Source: Streptomyces sp. NBC_01549 (GTDB taxonomy: Bacteria; Actinomycetota; Actinomycetes; Streptomycetales; Streptomycetaceae). Taken from it: a DNA stretch of 64,000 nt. The translations under genes were made by a program, and so were the position numbers. Position 1 is the stretch's first letter. Each line of letters starts with the position of its first letter. The notes under the pieces are model-generated. The model had not been told where the DNA came from. It was given only the letters and a program-made list of their open reading frames with translations, and ran no database searches. The stretch covers positions 6,345,001 to 6,409,000 of the forward strand of contig NZ_JAPEPW010000001.1 of NCBI RefSeq assembly GCF_026339955.1, given 5' to 3'. Positions 53,252-62,322 of this stretch are shown piece after piece.

Positions 53252-54093
53252 ATGGCGGACAAGGCACTTGTGCTCGGCGGCGGGGCAGCGGGGGGATCGG
53301 CTGGCTCGCCGGAATGCTGTACGGACTCGCGGAGGCGGGCGTGGATCTGAGCGACGCCGATGTGGTGATCGGTACGTCGGCGGGCTCGTCCGTGGGTGCC
53401 CAGTTCGCCTCGGGCAAGCTGACGGCGGAGCAGCTTTACGAGCGTCAACTCGGCCCGCAGAGCGGCGAGGTGCCCGGACACCTCGGCATCGGCGCGTACG
53501 TCCGCTATGCCTGGGCCACGCTGTCCTCCCGCACCCCCGAGGCGTACGGCCGCAAGACGGGCCGGATGGCGCTGGCGGCCACCACTCCGGACGCCGCGAC
53601 GCGCCGCGCCGCGATCGAGAGCCGGCTCGTCTCGCCCGAGTGGCCCGACCGGCCGCTGCGGATGCCCGCTGTCGACACGGCCACCGGTGAGCTGCGCGTC
53701 TTCGACAAGGACAGCGGGGTGGAGCTCGTCGACGCCATGGCCGCGAGCTGTGCGGTCCCCGGCGCCTGGCCACCGGTCGCCCTCGACGGCCGCCGCTGGA
53801 TGGACGGCGGCACGCACTCCCCGGCCAACGCCCACCTCGCCGCGGGGTATGGACAGGTCGTCGTCCTGGCACCCGTCGGCACCGGCGGCGGCCCCCTCGT
53901 CTCGGCCGCCGACCAGGGCAGGAAGCTCGCCGAGGCGGGCGCCCGGGTCGCCGTCGTCACCCCCGACGCCACCGCCAAGCAGGCCTTCGGCCGCAACCCG
54001 CTGGATCCCGCGGTCAGAGAGGCCGCAGCCCGCGCGGGCCGGGTCCAGGCGACGGCCCACGCCGAGGAGATCGCGGAGGTCTGGCAGCGCTGA
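53252..54093 (+). pseudogene. Patatin-like phospholipase, frameshifted in a G-run
   Basis: The normal start MADKALVLGGGAA is at ATG 53252 behind GGAGGGGG, but after the glycine-rich oxyanion motif the frame must change to continue as GIGWLAGMLYGLAEAGVDLSDADVVIGTSAGSSVGAQ (53290 onward). The change falls in a run of six Gs (53290-53295); seven would restore the frame. The catalytic GTSAGSSVG serine and the DGG/A aspartate (WMDGGTHS) are intact. It is a sequencing error, a recent mutation, or a slippage-controlled gene. Confidence 0.7.
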
Positions 54094-54121
54094 CCGTGCC
54101 CCTGTGACCGACCCGGCCGCG

Positions 54122-54146
54122 GCCCCCGCGGAAAGGGCGCGGGGGC
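54122..54146 (+). terminator. Terminator of the patatin gene
   Basis: GCCCCCGCG and CGCGGGGGC arms (9 bp) with a 7-nt loop lie 28 nt past the stop. Confidence 0.75.
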
Positions 54147-54247
54147 TGTGACATCCTGCGGCTTTGCCGCGTGGGCGCGACCAGCCGCCGCCCGCCATAC
54201 AACCAGGCGCAACCGCAGCACAGCGGTATCGGCGGCACAATGGACCC

Positions 54248-55093
54248 GTGGACGAGCCGATACCCGTGACACGGACCGTGGATCACGGAACCGCCAAGCT
54301 GATGCCGGACGTGGACCGGAAGCGGGCCTGGCTGCTGACGGTCGACACCGCGCCGCAGTCGTACGTCGATCTGGACGAGCCGACGCATCTGGAGTTCGAG
54401 TACACCCGACGGCTCGGGCACGTCCTGGACACGGCCGTGGAGCCGGGGCGCGCCCTGGACGTGCTCCACCTCGGCGGCGGAGCTCTGACGCTGCCCCGCT
54501 ATGTGGCCGCGACCCGCCCCGGCTCACGGCAGGACGTGGTGGAGGCCGACCGGGGCCTGCTGGACCTGGTCTGCGAGCACCTGCCCGTGCCCGAGGACGC
54601 CGGCATCACGCTGCACGCCGCGGACGCCCGGGGCTGGCTCGAATCCGCCGCGACCGCCTCCGCCGACATCGTGATCGCGGACGTCTTCGGCGGCACGCGT
54701 GTCCCGGCGCACCTGACGTCCACGGCCTACGCGCGCGCCGCGGCGCGCGTGCTGCGCGAGGACGGCGTCTATCTGGCCAACCTCGCCGACGCCGCGCCCT
54801 TCGCCTTTCTGCGCTCCCAACTCGCCACGTTCGCCACGGTGTTCGAGGAGCTCTCCCTGATCGCCGAACCTGGCGTCCTGCGCGGGCGGCGCTTCGGCAA
54901 CGCGGTGCTCGTGGCCTCCCACCGCGCGCTCGACACGGCCGTCCTGGCCCGCCGCACCGCCGCCGACGCCTTTCCCGCACGCGTCGAAAACGGCCCGGCA
55001 CTGCGGGAGTTCATCGGCTCCGCCGCACCCGTGTGCGACGAGGACGCGGTCCCCTCACCCGAGCCGCCCGGCGGCGCCTTCAGCATCGGCTGA
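54248..55093 (+). CDS. Spermidine synthase-like protein
   Basis: A 281-residue protein of the spermidine synthase / class I methyltransferase-like fold. VLHLGGGALTLPRYVAATRPGSRQDVVEADRGLLDL is the nucleotide-binding motif. GTG 54248 lies 6 nt after a CACAAT -10 (54236-54241), a leaderless start. The 3' end overlaps the convergent MFS gene by 39 nt. The substrate (polyamine or other) cannot be told. Confidence 0.82.
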   Translation: MDEPIPVTRTVDHGTAKLMPDVDRKRAWLLTVDTAPQSYVDLDEPTHLEFEYTRRLGHVLDTAVEPGRALDVLHLGGGALTLPRYVAATRPGSRQDVVEADRGLLDLVCEHLPVPEDAGITLHAADARGWLESAATASADIVIADVFGGTRVPAHLTSTAYARAAARVLREDGVYLANLADAAPFAFLRSQLATFATVFEELSLIAEPGVLRGRRFGNAVLVASHRALDTAVLARRTAADAFPARVENGPALREFIGSAAPVCDEDAVPSPEPPGGAFSIG

Positions 55094-56389
55094 CCCGAGC
55101 TCGCCCCGCGCTACCCGTGACCCCTGGGCCACCGGTGATCCCTGGGCCACCGGCTTGGTCCGCCGCGTCAGATTCCGTACGTCCGGCACGCACAGCACCG
55201 CCGCCGTGACCACGACGACCAGCGCCGAACAGCTCCACAGGGCGGTCGTACGCCCGAAGGCCGCTTCGGCCGGGCCCGCCAGGGCGGTGGCCAGCGGGAC
55301 CATCGCGATCGAGCCGAACCAGTCGTAGGCGGAGACGCGGGAGAGCTTGTCCTCGGGGATCTCCTGGTGCAGGGCGGTCATCCACGACACCCCGAACACC
55401 TCTATCGCCGCACCGCTGACGAACATCACGGCGCACAGGGGACCCACCGGCACCGGCACGGCGAGTGCGGCGGCCGGGGCGGCGAGCGGGAAGACACAGA
55501 GGGTGCCGGCCAGCAGGAGCCGGCGCGGCTTCCAGCGGGTCATCAGCAGGGCGCCGCCGACGGTTCCGGCGCCGAACGCGCCGAGCGCGAGCCCCCATGG
55601 CCCGGGCCCGCCGAGGCTGCCCCGGGCGACCAACGGACCGTAGACCGCGTCGGCGGCGCCGACGACCGCGACCACCACCGAGAACTGCGCGACGATCGTC
55701 CACAGCCACGGGCGTCCGACGAACTCCCGCCAGCCCTCGTAGAGATCGGAGAGCAGCCCGCCGCCTGGCTCGCGCGGCGGTATGTGACTCACGTCCAGGA
55801 ACGACCGCAGCGCCCCGGCGGCCGCGAACGCCACCGAGTCCACGGCGAGCACCCAGCCGGGCCCGACCACGGCCACCATCGCCCCGCCTAGGGCCGCACC
55901 GCCCAGACCAGCGCCCTGCATCGCCATCCGGAACATGGCGAAGGCGCGGCTCGCCTGCTCCCCGCTCACCGAGGACATCAGCATGCCCTCGGCCGCCGGG
56001 CTGAAGAACGCCTGCCCGGTGCCGCCGAGCGCGGACAGCAGCATCATCTGCCACAGCCGTGCCTCACCGGTGAGGACGAGGACCGCGAACACCGCCTGCG
56101 AGACGCAGTTGAGGGCGTTGGCGGCGACCATGACCCGGTGGCGCGGCAGCCGGTCCGCGACCGCTCCGCCAATCAGCAGGAAGAGCACCAGCGGCAGCGT
56201 CCGCGCCGCCGCCACCAGCCCTACGTCACCCCCGTCGCCGCCCGCGTCGAGCACCGCGAAGGCCGCGGCGATCAGCGCACCCTGGCTGCCCAGGTTGGTG
56301 ACGACTGCGGCGGCGGTCAGCAGGGTGTAGTTGCGGCCCGCCCCGGAGAGGCGGCGGGCACGGCGGGAGGCGTCGGCGGCAGAGGTCAC
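55055..56389 (-). CDS. MFS transporter
   Basis: A 444-residue 12-helix major facilitator (GGAVADRLPRHRVMVAANALN motif A, ALGGTGQAFFSPAAEGML). It looks like a drug/enterobactin-type efflux protein. The C-terminal tail has a VAQGSPVAQGSRVARG repeat. GTG 56389 is 6 nt after a GATAGT -10 (complement of 56396-56401), so leaderless. The 3' end overlaps the spermidine-synthase-like gene. Confidence 0.88.
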   Translation of the reverse strand: MTSAADASRRARRLSGAGRNYTLLTAAAVVTNLGSQGALIAAAFAVLDAGGDGGDVGLVAAARTLPLVLFLLIGGAVADRLPRHRVMVAANALNCVSQAVFAVLVLTGEARLWQMMLLSALGGTGQAFFSPAAEGMLMSSVSGEQASRAFAMFRMAMQGAGLGGAALGGAMVAVVGPGWVLAVDSVAFAAAGALRSFLDVSHIPPREPGGGLLSDLYEGWREFVGRPWLWTIVAQFSVVVAVVGAADAVYGPLVARGSLGGPGPWGLALGAFGAGTVGGALLMTRWKPRRLLLAGTLCVFPLAAPAAALAVPVPVGPLCAVMFVSGAAIEVFGVSWMTALHQEIPEDKLSRVSAYDWFGSIAMVPLATALAGPAEAAFGRTTALWSCSALVVVVTAAVLCVPDVRNLTRRTKPVAQGSPVAQGSRVARGELGSADAEGAAGRLG

Positions 56390-56545
56390 CGGCCGACTAT
56401 CGCCGCCGCGGTCCCCTCACGCAACATCGTGCGCCGGGCGCGGCCCTTCCCGTCGCCCCGGGGCAGTGTTGCTCGTCGACGAGGACGCGATCACGGGCCG
56501 CTGGGTCTTCCGTAACCACCTGAAGGGCTGAGGCTCCCCGGCGTT

Positions 56546-56571
56546 CCGGCCCGCCCGTCGGGGCGGGCCGG
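56546..56571. terminator. Strong hairpin downstream of the lipoprotein-like pseudogene
   Basis: CCGGCCCGCCC and GGGCGGGCCGG form a perfect 11-bp stem with a GTCG loop, 14 nt past the pseudogene stop. It also follows, at 15 nt, the end of a short plus-strand open frame. Confidence 0.75.
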
Positions 56572-56584
56572 TGTGCCACCGAGG

Positions 56585-57585
56585 TCAGCCGCCGGTCGGG
56601 GTCCCGTGCAGCCGGACCGTGCCGAGGATCTTCATGAGGGTCGCCTTGGAGACCTCGTCCTTCACGCCCTTGGCCCCGTAGAAGTTGAACGACACGAAAT
56701 CGGCCGCGGAGTTCTTGAAGCCGAACGTCAGTGCCTTGCCGTCGCTCGCACACTTGCCCTTGTCGGGTGTGTTGGTCGACTGGGCCCACCCGATGCTGCC
56801 CGTGATGCCCGAGGTGGTCGTGAAGGGCGTGCCCTTCTTGTCGTACGAGAGGCTCTTCTTGTCGGGTTGTCGGGTTGGGTGTAGCCACCGAAGACCCACC
56901 AGACGGGGGTGTTGACCGCGATCTCGTCGCTGGTCTTGGCGCCACTGGCGCCCTTGGTCCCCACCACGGCCAGCGGGGTGTCCTCGGTCCGGCCGTCCTT
57001 GTCGTCGTCCGAGGTGCACCACTTGGACTTGTTCTCGGCGGTGCCCGACATCGTGATTCCCTTGTCCTCCTCCTTCGGGAACTCGAAGCCGATCCCGAAG
57101 CCGGGGGACTGGACCTCCCAGTCCGCGGGCACGTCGAAGGCGATACCCCATTTGGGGTTCACCACGACCTTCCAGCCGGCGATGGTCGGCTTCTCGGTCT
57201 CGGTACCGCGCGGGTTGTCGTCCGAAATGGACGCCGAGTCGCTCGGGTCCGTCGATGCCGACGTCGACGGGCTGGAGGTGTTGTTCGTGTCGCCCCCGGC
57301 CTTGTCGTCCTTGTTTCCGCCGAGGACCAGGAAACCCGTCACGCCCGCGGCCACCACCACAGCCGCGGCCGCGACGATTGCCACGACCTTCGTCCGGTTG
57401 CCGCCGTCGCCCCCGCCCTGGGGCGGCTGCGGCGCGCCCATGCCCTCAGGGGTGCCCCACTGCGGCTGCTGCCCGTACGGGTTGGGCTGCTGGTAGCCGG
57501 GCTGCTGGTACGGATTCGGCTACTGGTACGGGCTGTTGTTCTGCGGGTTCTGCTCGCCCCCGGGCGGCTGCTGTCCTGGCCACAT
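56585..57585 (-). pseudogene. Membrane-anchored protein with two inactivating lesions
   Basis: The original product had a Q/P/G-rich cytoplasmic start (MWPGQQPPGGEQNPQNNSP), one membrane helix (KVVAIVAAAAVVVAAGVTGFLVLGG) and a Ser/Asp-rich linker before an extracytoplasmic domain. Lesion 1 is an in-frame TAG at codon 22 (57520-57522), where CAG is expected. Lesion 2 is an exact 8-bp tandem duplication GTCGGGTT (56861-56876) that shifts the frame; removing one copy restores GGYTQPDKKSLSYDKK. An ATG at 57441 could restart translation after lesion 1 but not lesion 2. Confidence 0.8.
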
Positions 57586-57690
57586 GGGCGCCAACCCTAG
57601 TGGCAGCAGGAAAACGATTCGGTCACCGCTCCTTGTCAGGGACGCATCGAAATCTGGCCAGATCGAACTACTCATGAGTAACATGTCGGC

Positions 57691-58143
57691 ATGAGCGCAG
57701 ACCAGATGACGATCGGCGAGATGCTCGCCGCCACGGTGCCGATGGCCCGCACGCTGAACCTCGAGTTCGTGGAGACCACGCCGGAGAAAGCCGTGGTGGC
57801 CCTGCCGGACCAGAGCGACTACCACAACCACGTCGGCGGGCCGCACGCCGGAGCGATGTTCACCCTCGGTGAGTCGGCGAGCGGAGCGATCGTCCTCGCC
57901 GCGTTCGGGGAGCAGCTGTCGCGCGCCGTGCCGCTCGCGGTCAGCGCCGAGATCGCGTACAAGAAGCTCGCGATGGGCCCCGTGACGGCCACCGCGACCC
58001 TCGGCCGCCCGGCCGCCGAGGTCATCGCCGAACTCGACGCGGGGCAGCGCCCCGAGTTCCCCGTGGCCATCGCCATCCAGCGCGCGGACGGCGCCGTGAC
58101 GGGCGAGATGACCGTCGTGTGGACCCTTCGGCCGAACGGCTGA
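57691..58143 (+). CDS. Hotdog-fold thioesterase (DUF4442/PaaI-like)
   Basis: A 150-residue protein of the hotdog thioesterase type: DQSDYHNHVGGPHAGAMFTLGESASGAIVL carries the family's helix motif. It probably hydrolyses acyl-CoAs. The ATG is 6 nt after a TAACAT -10 (57679-57684), so leaderless. The 3' end enters a 26-bp tandem repeat. Confidence 0.85.
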   Translation: MSADQMTIGEMLAATVPMARTLNLEFVETTPEKAVVALPDQSDYHNHVGGPHAGAMFTLGESASGAIVLAAFGEQLSRAVPLAVSAEIAYKKLAMGPVTATATLGRPAAEVIAELDAGQRPEFPVAIAIQRADGAVTGEMTVVWTLRPNG

Positions 58144-58188
58144 GCCGAAGGGTTGAGCCCAGCGGCTGAGTCGAGAGGCTGAGCCGAG
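58137..58188. repeat. 26-bp imperfect tandem duplication at the thioesterase stop
   Basis: Two 26-bp units starting CGGCTGAG (58137-58162 and 58163-58188) differ at 5 positions. The first contains the stop codon. Confidence 0.7.
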
Positions 58189-58296
58189 CGAACGGAACGA
58201 CAGAGCGGGTCCTCTCGGCCGAGCGCCGGGCGGGCCCGCCCGGCGGTTCCCGCCGCGGCACGGCCTTCGCCGTGTCACCGTTTCAGCCGTGTTACG

Positions 58297-58364
58297 GCTC
58301 CCGCGGCGCCATCGCTCCCGCGGCGCCATCGCTCCCGCGGCTCGATCGCTCCCGCGCGTCACCA
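58297..58364. repeat. 17-bp tandem repeat, four units
   Basis: GCTCCCGCGGCGCCATC occurs exactly twice (58297-58330), then in two decayed copies (58331-58347, 58348-58364), running into the last codons of the LacI gene. Confidence 0.85.
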
Positions 58365-59444
58365 CTCCCGCGGCGCGGGGCCCGTGCTGCGGCGGACGAC
58401 GAGCTGGACCGGCTCGATGTGATCGACCCGGGGCTTCGCCGGTCCGTCGATGCGCGACAGCAACAGCTGAAGCGAGCGTCGGCCTGTCGCGGCGAAGTCG
58501 GTACGCACGGTCGTCAGCGGGGGCAGCATGTGGGCGGCCTCGGGGATGTCGTCGTAGCCGACGACGCTGACGTCGTCCGGCACCTGGCGCCCGGCCTCGT
58601 GCAGGGCGCGCAGCAGGCCGAGCGCCATCTGGTCGTTGGAGGCGAACACCGCCGTGACGTCGGGGCGCCCGGCCAGGCGGCGGCCCAGCGCGTGCCCGGA
58701 GTCCGCGCTCCAGTCGCCGATGAGCGGTTCGGGGACCTCGGCCCCCGCCGCCCGAAGGGTGTCCCGCCACGCTTCCAGGCGGCGCTCGGCGGACAGCCAG
58801 CCCGTGGGGCCCGCGATGTGGTGAACCGTGCCGTGGCCTAGCTTCAGCAGGTGCTCGGTGGCCTGGCGCGCCCCGTCGCGGGAGTCCGCGGTGACGTAGG
58901 ACGCGTCGTCCCCGAGGTCGTTCTCCAGGACCATCAGGGGGACGTCGAGCGCCGCCTCCGCCAGGGCCTTGCCCACCCAGCGCTGCGGTGCGATGGCGAG
59001 CAGGCCGTCCGCCCCCTCGGCCGACAGCGTGTGCACGGCGCGCACCAGGGTGTCCCGGTCGGCCGTGTCGAGTGCGATGGAGCTGACCAGGTAACCGGCT
59101 TCCTGGGCAGCGGAGTTGATAGCGGTCAGGATGGAGGCGGGCCCGTAGCGGGCCGCGTCGAACGAGATCACCCCGAGCATCCGCGTCCTGCCGCTGGCCA
59201 GGGAACGCGCGCTGCGACTCGGCCGGTAGCCGAGCGTGCGCATGGCGGCCATCACCGCCTCCCGGGTCTCGGGCCGCACCGCGGGACTGCCGTTGAGCAC
59301 CCGGGAGACCGTCTGTTTCGAGACACCGGCCAGCCGGGCCACGTCGTCCATCACCGGGCGCGCTCCCGCGAAGCTGCGCCGGCTGCGTCCCTTGGGGCCC
59401 TCGGTTCCCTGGGGGACGGCGCCGTCCGTGGCACCTCGGGTCAT
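58359..59444 (-). CDS. LacI family transcriptional regulator
   Basis: A 361-residue LacI-type regulator: N-terminal helix-turn-helix and hinge (about 30-85, VARLAGVSKQTVSRVLNGSPAVRPETREAVMAAMRTLGYRPS) and a sugar-binding domain. It lies directly downstream of the GH35 beta-galactosidase gene on the same strand; a matching operator lies in that gene's promoter. Likely a galactoside-responsive repressor. Confidence 0.93.
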   Translation of the reverse strand: MTRGATDGAVPQGTEGPKGRSRRSFAGARPVMDDVARLAGVSKQTVSRVLNGSPAVRPETREAVMAAMRTLGYRPSRSARSLASGRTRMLGVISFDAARYGPASILTAINSAAQEAGYLVSSIALDTADRDTLVRAVHTLSAEGADGLLAIAPQRWVGKALAEAALDVPLMVLENDLGDDASYVTADSRDGARQATEHLLKLGHGTVHHIAGPTGWLSAERRLEAWRDTLRAAGAEVPEPLIGDWSADSGHALGRRLAGRPDVTAVFASNDQMALGLLRALHEAGRQVPDDVSVVGYDDIPEAAHMLPPLTTVRTDFAATGRRSLQLLLSRIDGPAKPRVDHIEPVQLVVRRSTGPAPREW

Positions 59445-59535
59445 GGGGGCGCATCCTCCGACGTCACGGCGGCGGTCTGTCCCGATCCGCCCGGCAGGCC
59501 CACAGGATAGGCCCGCCGGGCCCGCCTCCCCTTCG

Positions 59536-61914
59536 TCAGCCCGCCCGGACCGCCCAGGTGCGGGTGGTCACCCACTCGACGCGCCACACGGCCGCCCGCC
59601 CCGTGACGTCGCCGGCCCGCTCGGGCAGATACACCGGAGCGTCGGCGGCCAAGGGCAGCAACAGCAGCCGCAGCCCATGGTTGCGCGGGGCCGCCGCGGG
59701 GAGCCCGTCCAGGCCGATGTCCCAGACGCGTCCGGAGAAGAACTGGTCGGCGACGAGGGTGTCTCCGACGTACGCGCGGGCCACGTCGCCGGTCCAGCGG
59801 ATGCGCAGGAGGGTGCCGGGCGGCCGGTGCGGGAGGTCGTCCGGCAGCTTGACGTGATACTCGGCCGCGGAGGCGGCGAAGTGTTCGTCCGCCGGGACGC
59901 TCGCCCGGCCCAGGGAACCGGTCTCGGTCGTGGGCGGCGGGCCCGCGGGGCGCACGAGGGTGGCGGCGGGCGCGATGTCCCCGTCGGCCCATTCCTCGGT
60001 CGTCCAGCGGGTGAACACACCGTCGGCCGTCGCCGACAGGGGTGCTCCGGCCACCGTCAACGGCCGTGCGGGCGTGGGCAGTACGGCGAAGGAAGGTCGC
60101 GACGCGGAGCTGTGCACGCGGAGTTCGTCCTGGTCGAAAACCACACTGTCCGGCGAGAGGACCAGCCGCTCGGCGCCCCACGCCGTCCCCCGGTAGGCGG
60201 TGCGCGCGGTGGCGGCGTCGAGGACGAGCAGGCCCATTTCGTTCCCGTCCGCGGTCCTCACCTGGACGAGGGCGTCGGTGCCGGGACGCAGACCGGTGAT
60301 CAGAACACGGCCGTCGGCCTTGTCGACCGCTCCGGAGGGCGTGTCGACGGACGTGACCGTGCCCGCCTCCAGGGCGAGTTCGACCGGAATGCCGTCGGTG
60401 GCGGCCAGTACCAGGACCGTACGCCCGTCGTCCTCGACCCGGCACACCGGCTGGGCGGTGGCCCAGTCGAGCCGTAGACCGGCGACGTCGAGACGCAGCG
60501 GCCAGCAGAAGTACCCGCCGGTCGGGACGGTGACCGGGGCGCTGGGCAACGTCAGGGCGGGAGCGTCGGGGAAGTCGACCGTGAAGGTCGTGCCGGGGTG
60601 GGCCGGCAGCGGTTCGTGCGGCTGGTGGTTGTTGACGAACAGGAAGCCGGAGGTGCCGTCGCCGCGCACGGCCCAGCGCAGGGTGTCCCGGTCGGACTGG
60701 GACGCGGGCTGCCGCTCGGGCAGGACGGACCGCATGGGGGCGATCACGTCGCCGAAGTCGGCCAGCAGCAGGTGCTGGAGGCGCAGTGCGTGGTACGAGG
60801 GCCGGACCTGGCCGTACTCGCCCAGCGGCGCCTGGAAGTCGTAGGTGCGGACGGGCAGGTCGTTGGGGTAGCCGGTGGCGTGGGACTCCTGGAGGGTGGT
60901 GAGTTCACCGGCCGGGTTCGTGCCGCCGTGGAACATGTAGTAGCCCTGCCAGACCGAACCGCAGCCGATCTTGGTGAGGCCGAGGGCGCCGATGTCGTCG
61001 GGCTCGACGCGTGGCCTGCGGTGGTAGGCGACGGCCATGCCACCGCCGAGCTCGCAGGTGGCCCAGGGGAAGCGGTCCGTGGGCGCGGGGTCGCCGCCGC
61101 GTACGGTCGTCGGGCGCAGGTCGGCGCCGATGCCCTCGTCGTCGCGCTGATGGGTGAAGAAGAAGTGCTTGCGGCAGGTGTCCGGCCAGCCTCCGTCCGC
61201 CTCAGTCCAGAACGTCTCGGTGTAGCCGCCGTACAGCGGAAGCAGTTCGTCGGGCGGCAGTTGGACCCCGCCCCACGCCGTGGACGTCCACAGCGGCGCG
61301 CTCAGACCCGCCTCCTGGGCCATCCGCTTCAGGGTGAGGAGGTGGCCGGGCCGGTCGTAGAGCTCGTTCTCGATCTGGATCGCGACGATCGGACCGCCGT
61401 GGGCCCGGTCGAGTCCGCGCAGCTGTGCGGCGATCTCCGCGAACCAGCCCCGTACGGGTTTCAGATAGGTGGGGTCGTCGGTGCGGGGCGCGCGGGTGCG
61501 GGCGAGCAGCCAGTCGGGGAAGCCTCCGTTGCGGACCTCGGCGTGGCACCAGGGGCCGATGCGGGGGATGAAGTCCAGGCCGTGCCGGGCGCACAGCTGG
61601 GCGAAGCGTCGCAGATCGCGGTCGCCGTCGAAGCGGACGCGGCCCTGGATCTCCTCGTGGTGGATCCAGATGACGTAGCTGGCGACGACGGTGACCCCGC
61701 CCGCCTTCATCTTCAGGAGCTCCTCCTCCCAGTCCCGGGCCGGGTAGCGCGAGTAGTGGAACTCGCCGGAGACCGGGAACCAGGGGCGGCCGCCGCGCGT
61801 GAGGTAGCGGCTGGTCACCTCGATGGGGTCGGGCGCCCCCGGGGCGTCGGCGAAGGGCAGGTGGCCGGTCAGGGGCGGTGCGGGAGGCGCGGGGACGCGC
61901 AGGAGATGCGGCAT
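59536..61914 (-). CDS. Beta-galactosidase, glycoside hydrolase family 35
   Basis: A 792-residue GH35 enzyme. The acid/base glutamate is in VAIQIENEL and the nucleophile in the CELGGGMAV region; the WFPVSGEFHYSRYP start motif is typical. The protein starts without a signal peptide, so it is cytoplasmic or exported by another route. ATG 61914 follows GGAGAAG. Controlled by the LacI-type operator at 62078. Confidence 0.93.
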   Translation of the reverse strand: MPHLLRVPAPPAPPLTGHLPFADAPGAPDPIEVTSRYLTRGGRPWFPVSGEFHYSRYPARDWEEELLKMKAGGVTVVASYVIWIHHEEIQGRVRFDGDRDLRRFAQLCARHGLDFIPRIGPWCHAEVRNGGFPDWLLARTRAPRTDDPTYLKPVRGWFAEIAAQLRGLDRAHGGPIVAIQIENELYDRPGHLLTLKRMAQEAGLSAPLWTSTAWGGVQLPPDELLPLYGGYTETFWTEADGGWPDTCRKHFFFTHQRDDEGIGADLRPTTVRGGDPAPTDRFPWATCELGGGMAVAYHRRPRVEPDDIGALGLTKIGCGSVWQGYYMFHGGTNPAGELTTLQESHATGYPNDLPVRTYDFQAPLGEYGQVRPSYHALRLQHLLLADFGDVIAPMRSVLPERQPASQSDRDTLRWAVRGDGTSGFLFVNNHQPHEPLPAHPGTTFTVDFPDAPALTLPSAPVTVPTGGYFCWPLRLDVAGLRLDWATAQPVCRVEDDGRTVLVLAATDGIPVELALEAGTVTSVDTPSGAVDKADGRVLITGLRPGTDALVQVRTADGNEMGLLVLDAATARTAYRGTAWGAERLVLSPDSVVFDQDELRVHSSASRPSFAVLPTPARPLTVAGAPLSATADGVFTRWTTEEWADGDIAPAATLVRPAGPPPTTETGSLGRASVPADEHFAASAAEYHVKLPDDLPHRPPGTLLRIRWTGDVARAYVGDTLVADQFFSGRVWDIGLDGLPAAAPRNHGLRLLLLPLAADAPVYLPERAGDVTGRAAVWRVEWVTTRTWAVRAG

Positions 61915-62322
61915 CGGGACTTCTCCGGTCCGGGGTCGGGGGGCAGGGGGGAGGGCGTCGGCTACGGCGGGGTGTGGCTGAGGCGCGGTGCTATCGCTCG
62001 TTCTCGGGCTCGGGCTCGTTTTCGGGGTCGTACTCGGCCGTGGGTCTTGGGTCTTGGGAACGCTCCCAGGCCAAGTGATGTTATCGGTAACATCGCATGC
62101 GTCAAGGGACTTTGGGACCGTCGGCGAAACGGTTTTGGACGGCTGCGGTCCGCGCCGCCACCGGACCTCCCGGTGGCCGGGCGACGCGGCCGGAAACGTA
62201 CGGGTCGAGTCGCGTTCTGCCTGTTCCGGAGGCGTTCACGGTGAGGCCACGCCGGTGTCCCCGCGGCCTGACTGAGTGGTTCCAGCCAGTGAATCGCTCG
62301 GAGGCACCGGAGGGTCGCCCCA
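61915..62322. other. 408-base divergent intergenic region
   Basis: Holds the GH35 promoter/operator. Between 62000 and 62060 lie short tandem repeats (TCGGGC, GGGTCTTG). No gene is supported. The region right of 62105 up to 62308 shows nothing clear. Confidence 0.5.
62078..62105 (-). promoter_or_regulatory. LacI-type operator and promoter of the GH35 gene
   Basis: GATGTTA-TCGG-TAACATC (62078-62095) is a perfect 7-bp inverted repeat matching the LacI-family consensus TGTTA-N4-TAACA. On the minus strand TTGACG (62105-62100) and TAACAT (62084-62079) flank it with a 15-nt spacer, so a bound repressor would cover the promoter. Confidence 0.8.

Noticed and set aside
54151..54210. Possible dispersed repeat with CTGCGGCTTTGCCGCGTGGGC
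   Set aside because: It looks familiar from other Streptomyces intergenic regions, but only one copy is in the window, so it cannot be supported here.
57520..59454. 644-codon minus-strand frame spanning thioesterase and LacI genes
   Set aside because: Only its final 21 residues are real (start of the pseudogene at 57585); the rest is the shadow of the LacI and thioesterase genes.
59236..60477. Long plus-strand frames opposite LacI and GH35 genes
   Set aside because: No domain content; shadow of the strongly supported minus-strand genes.
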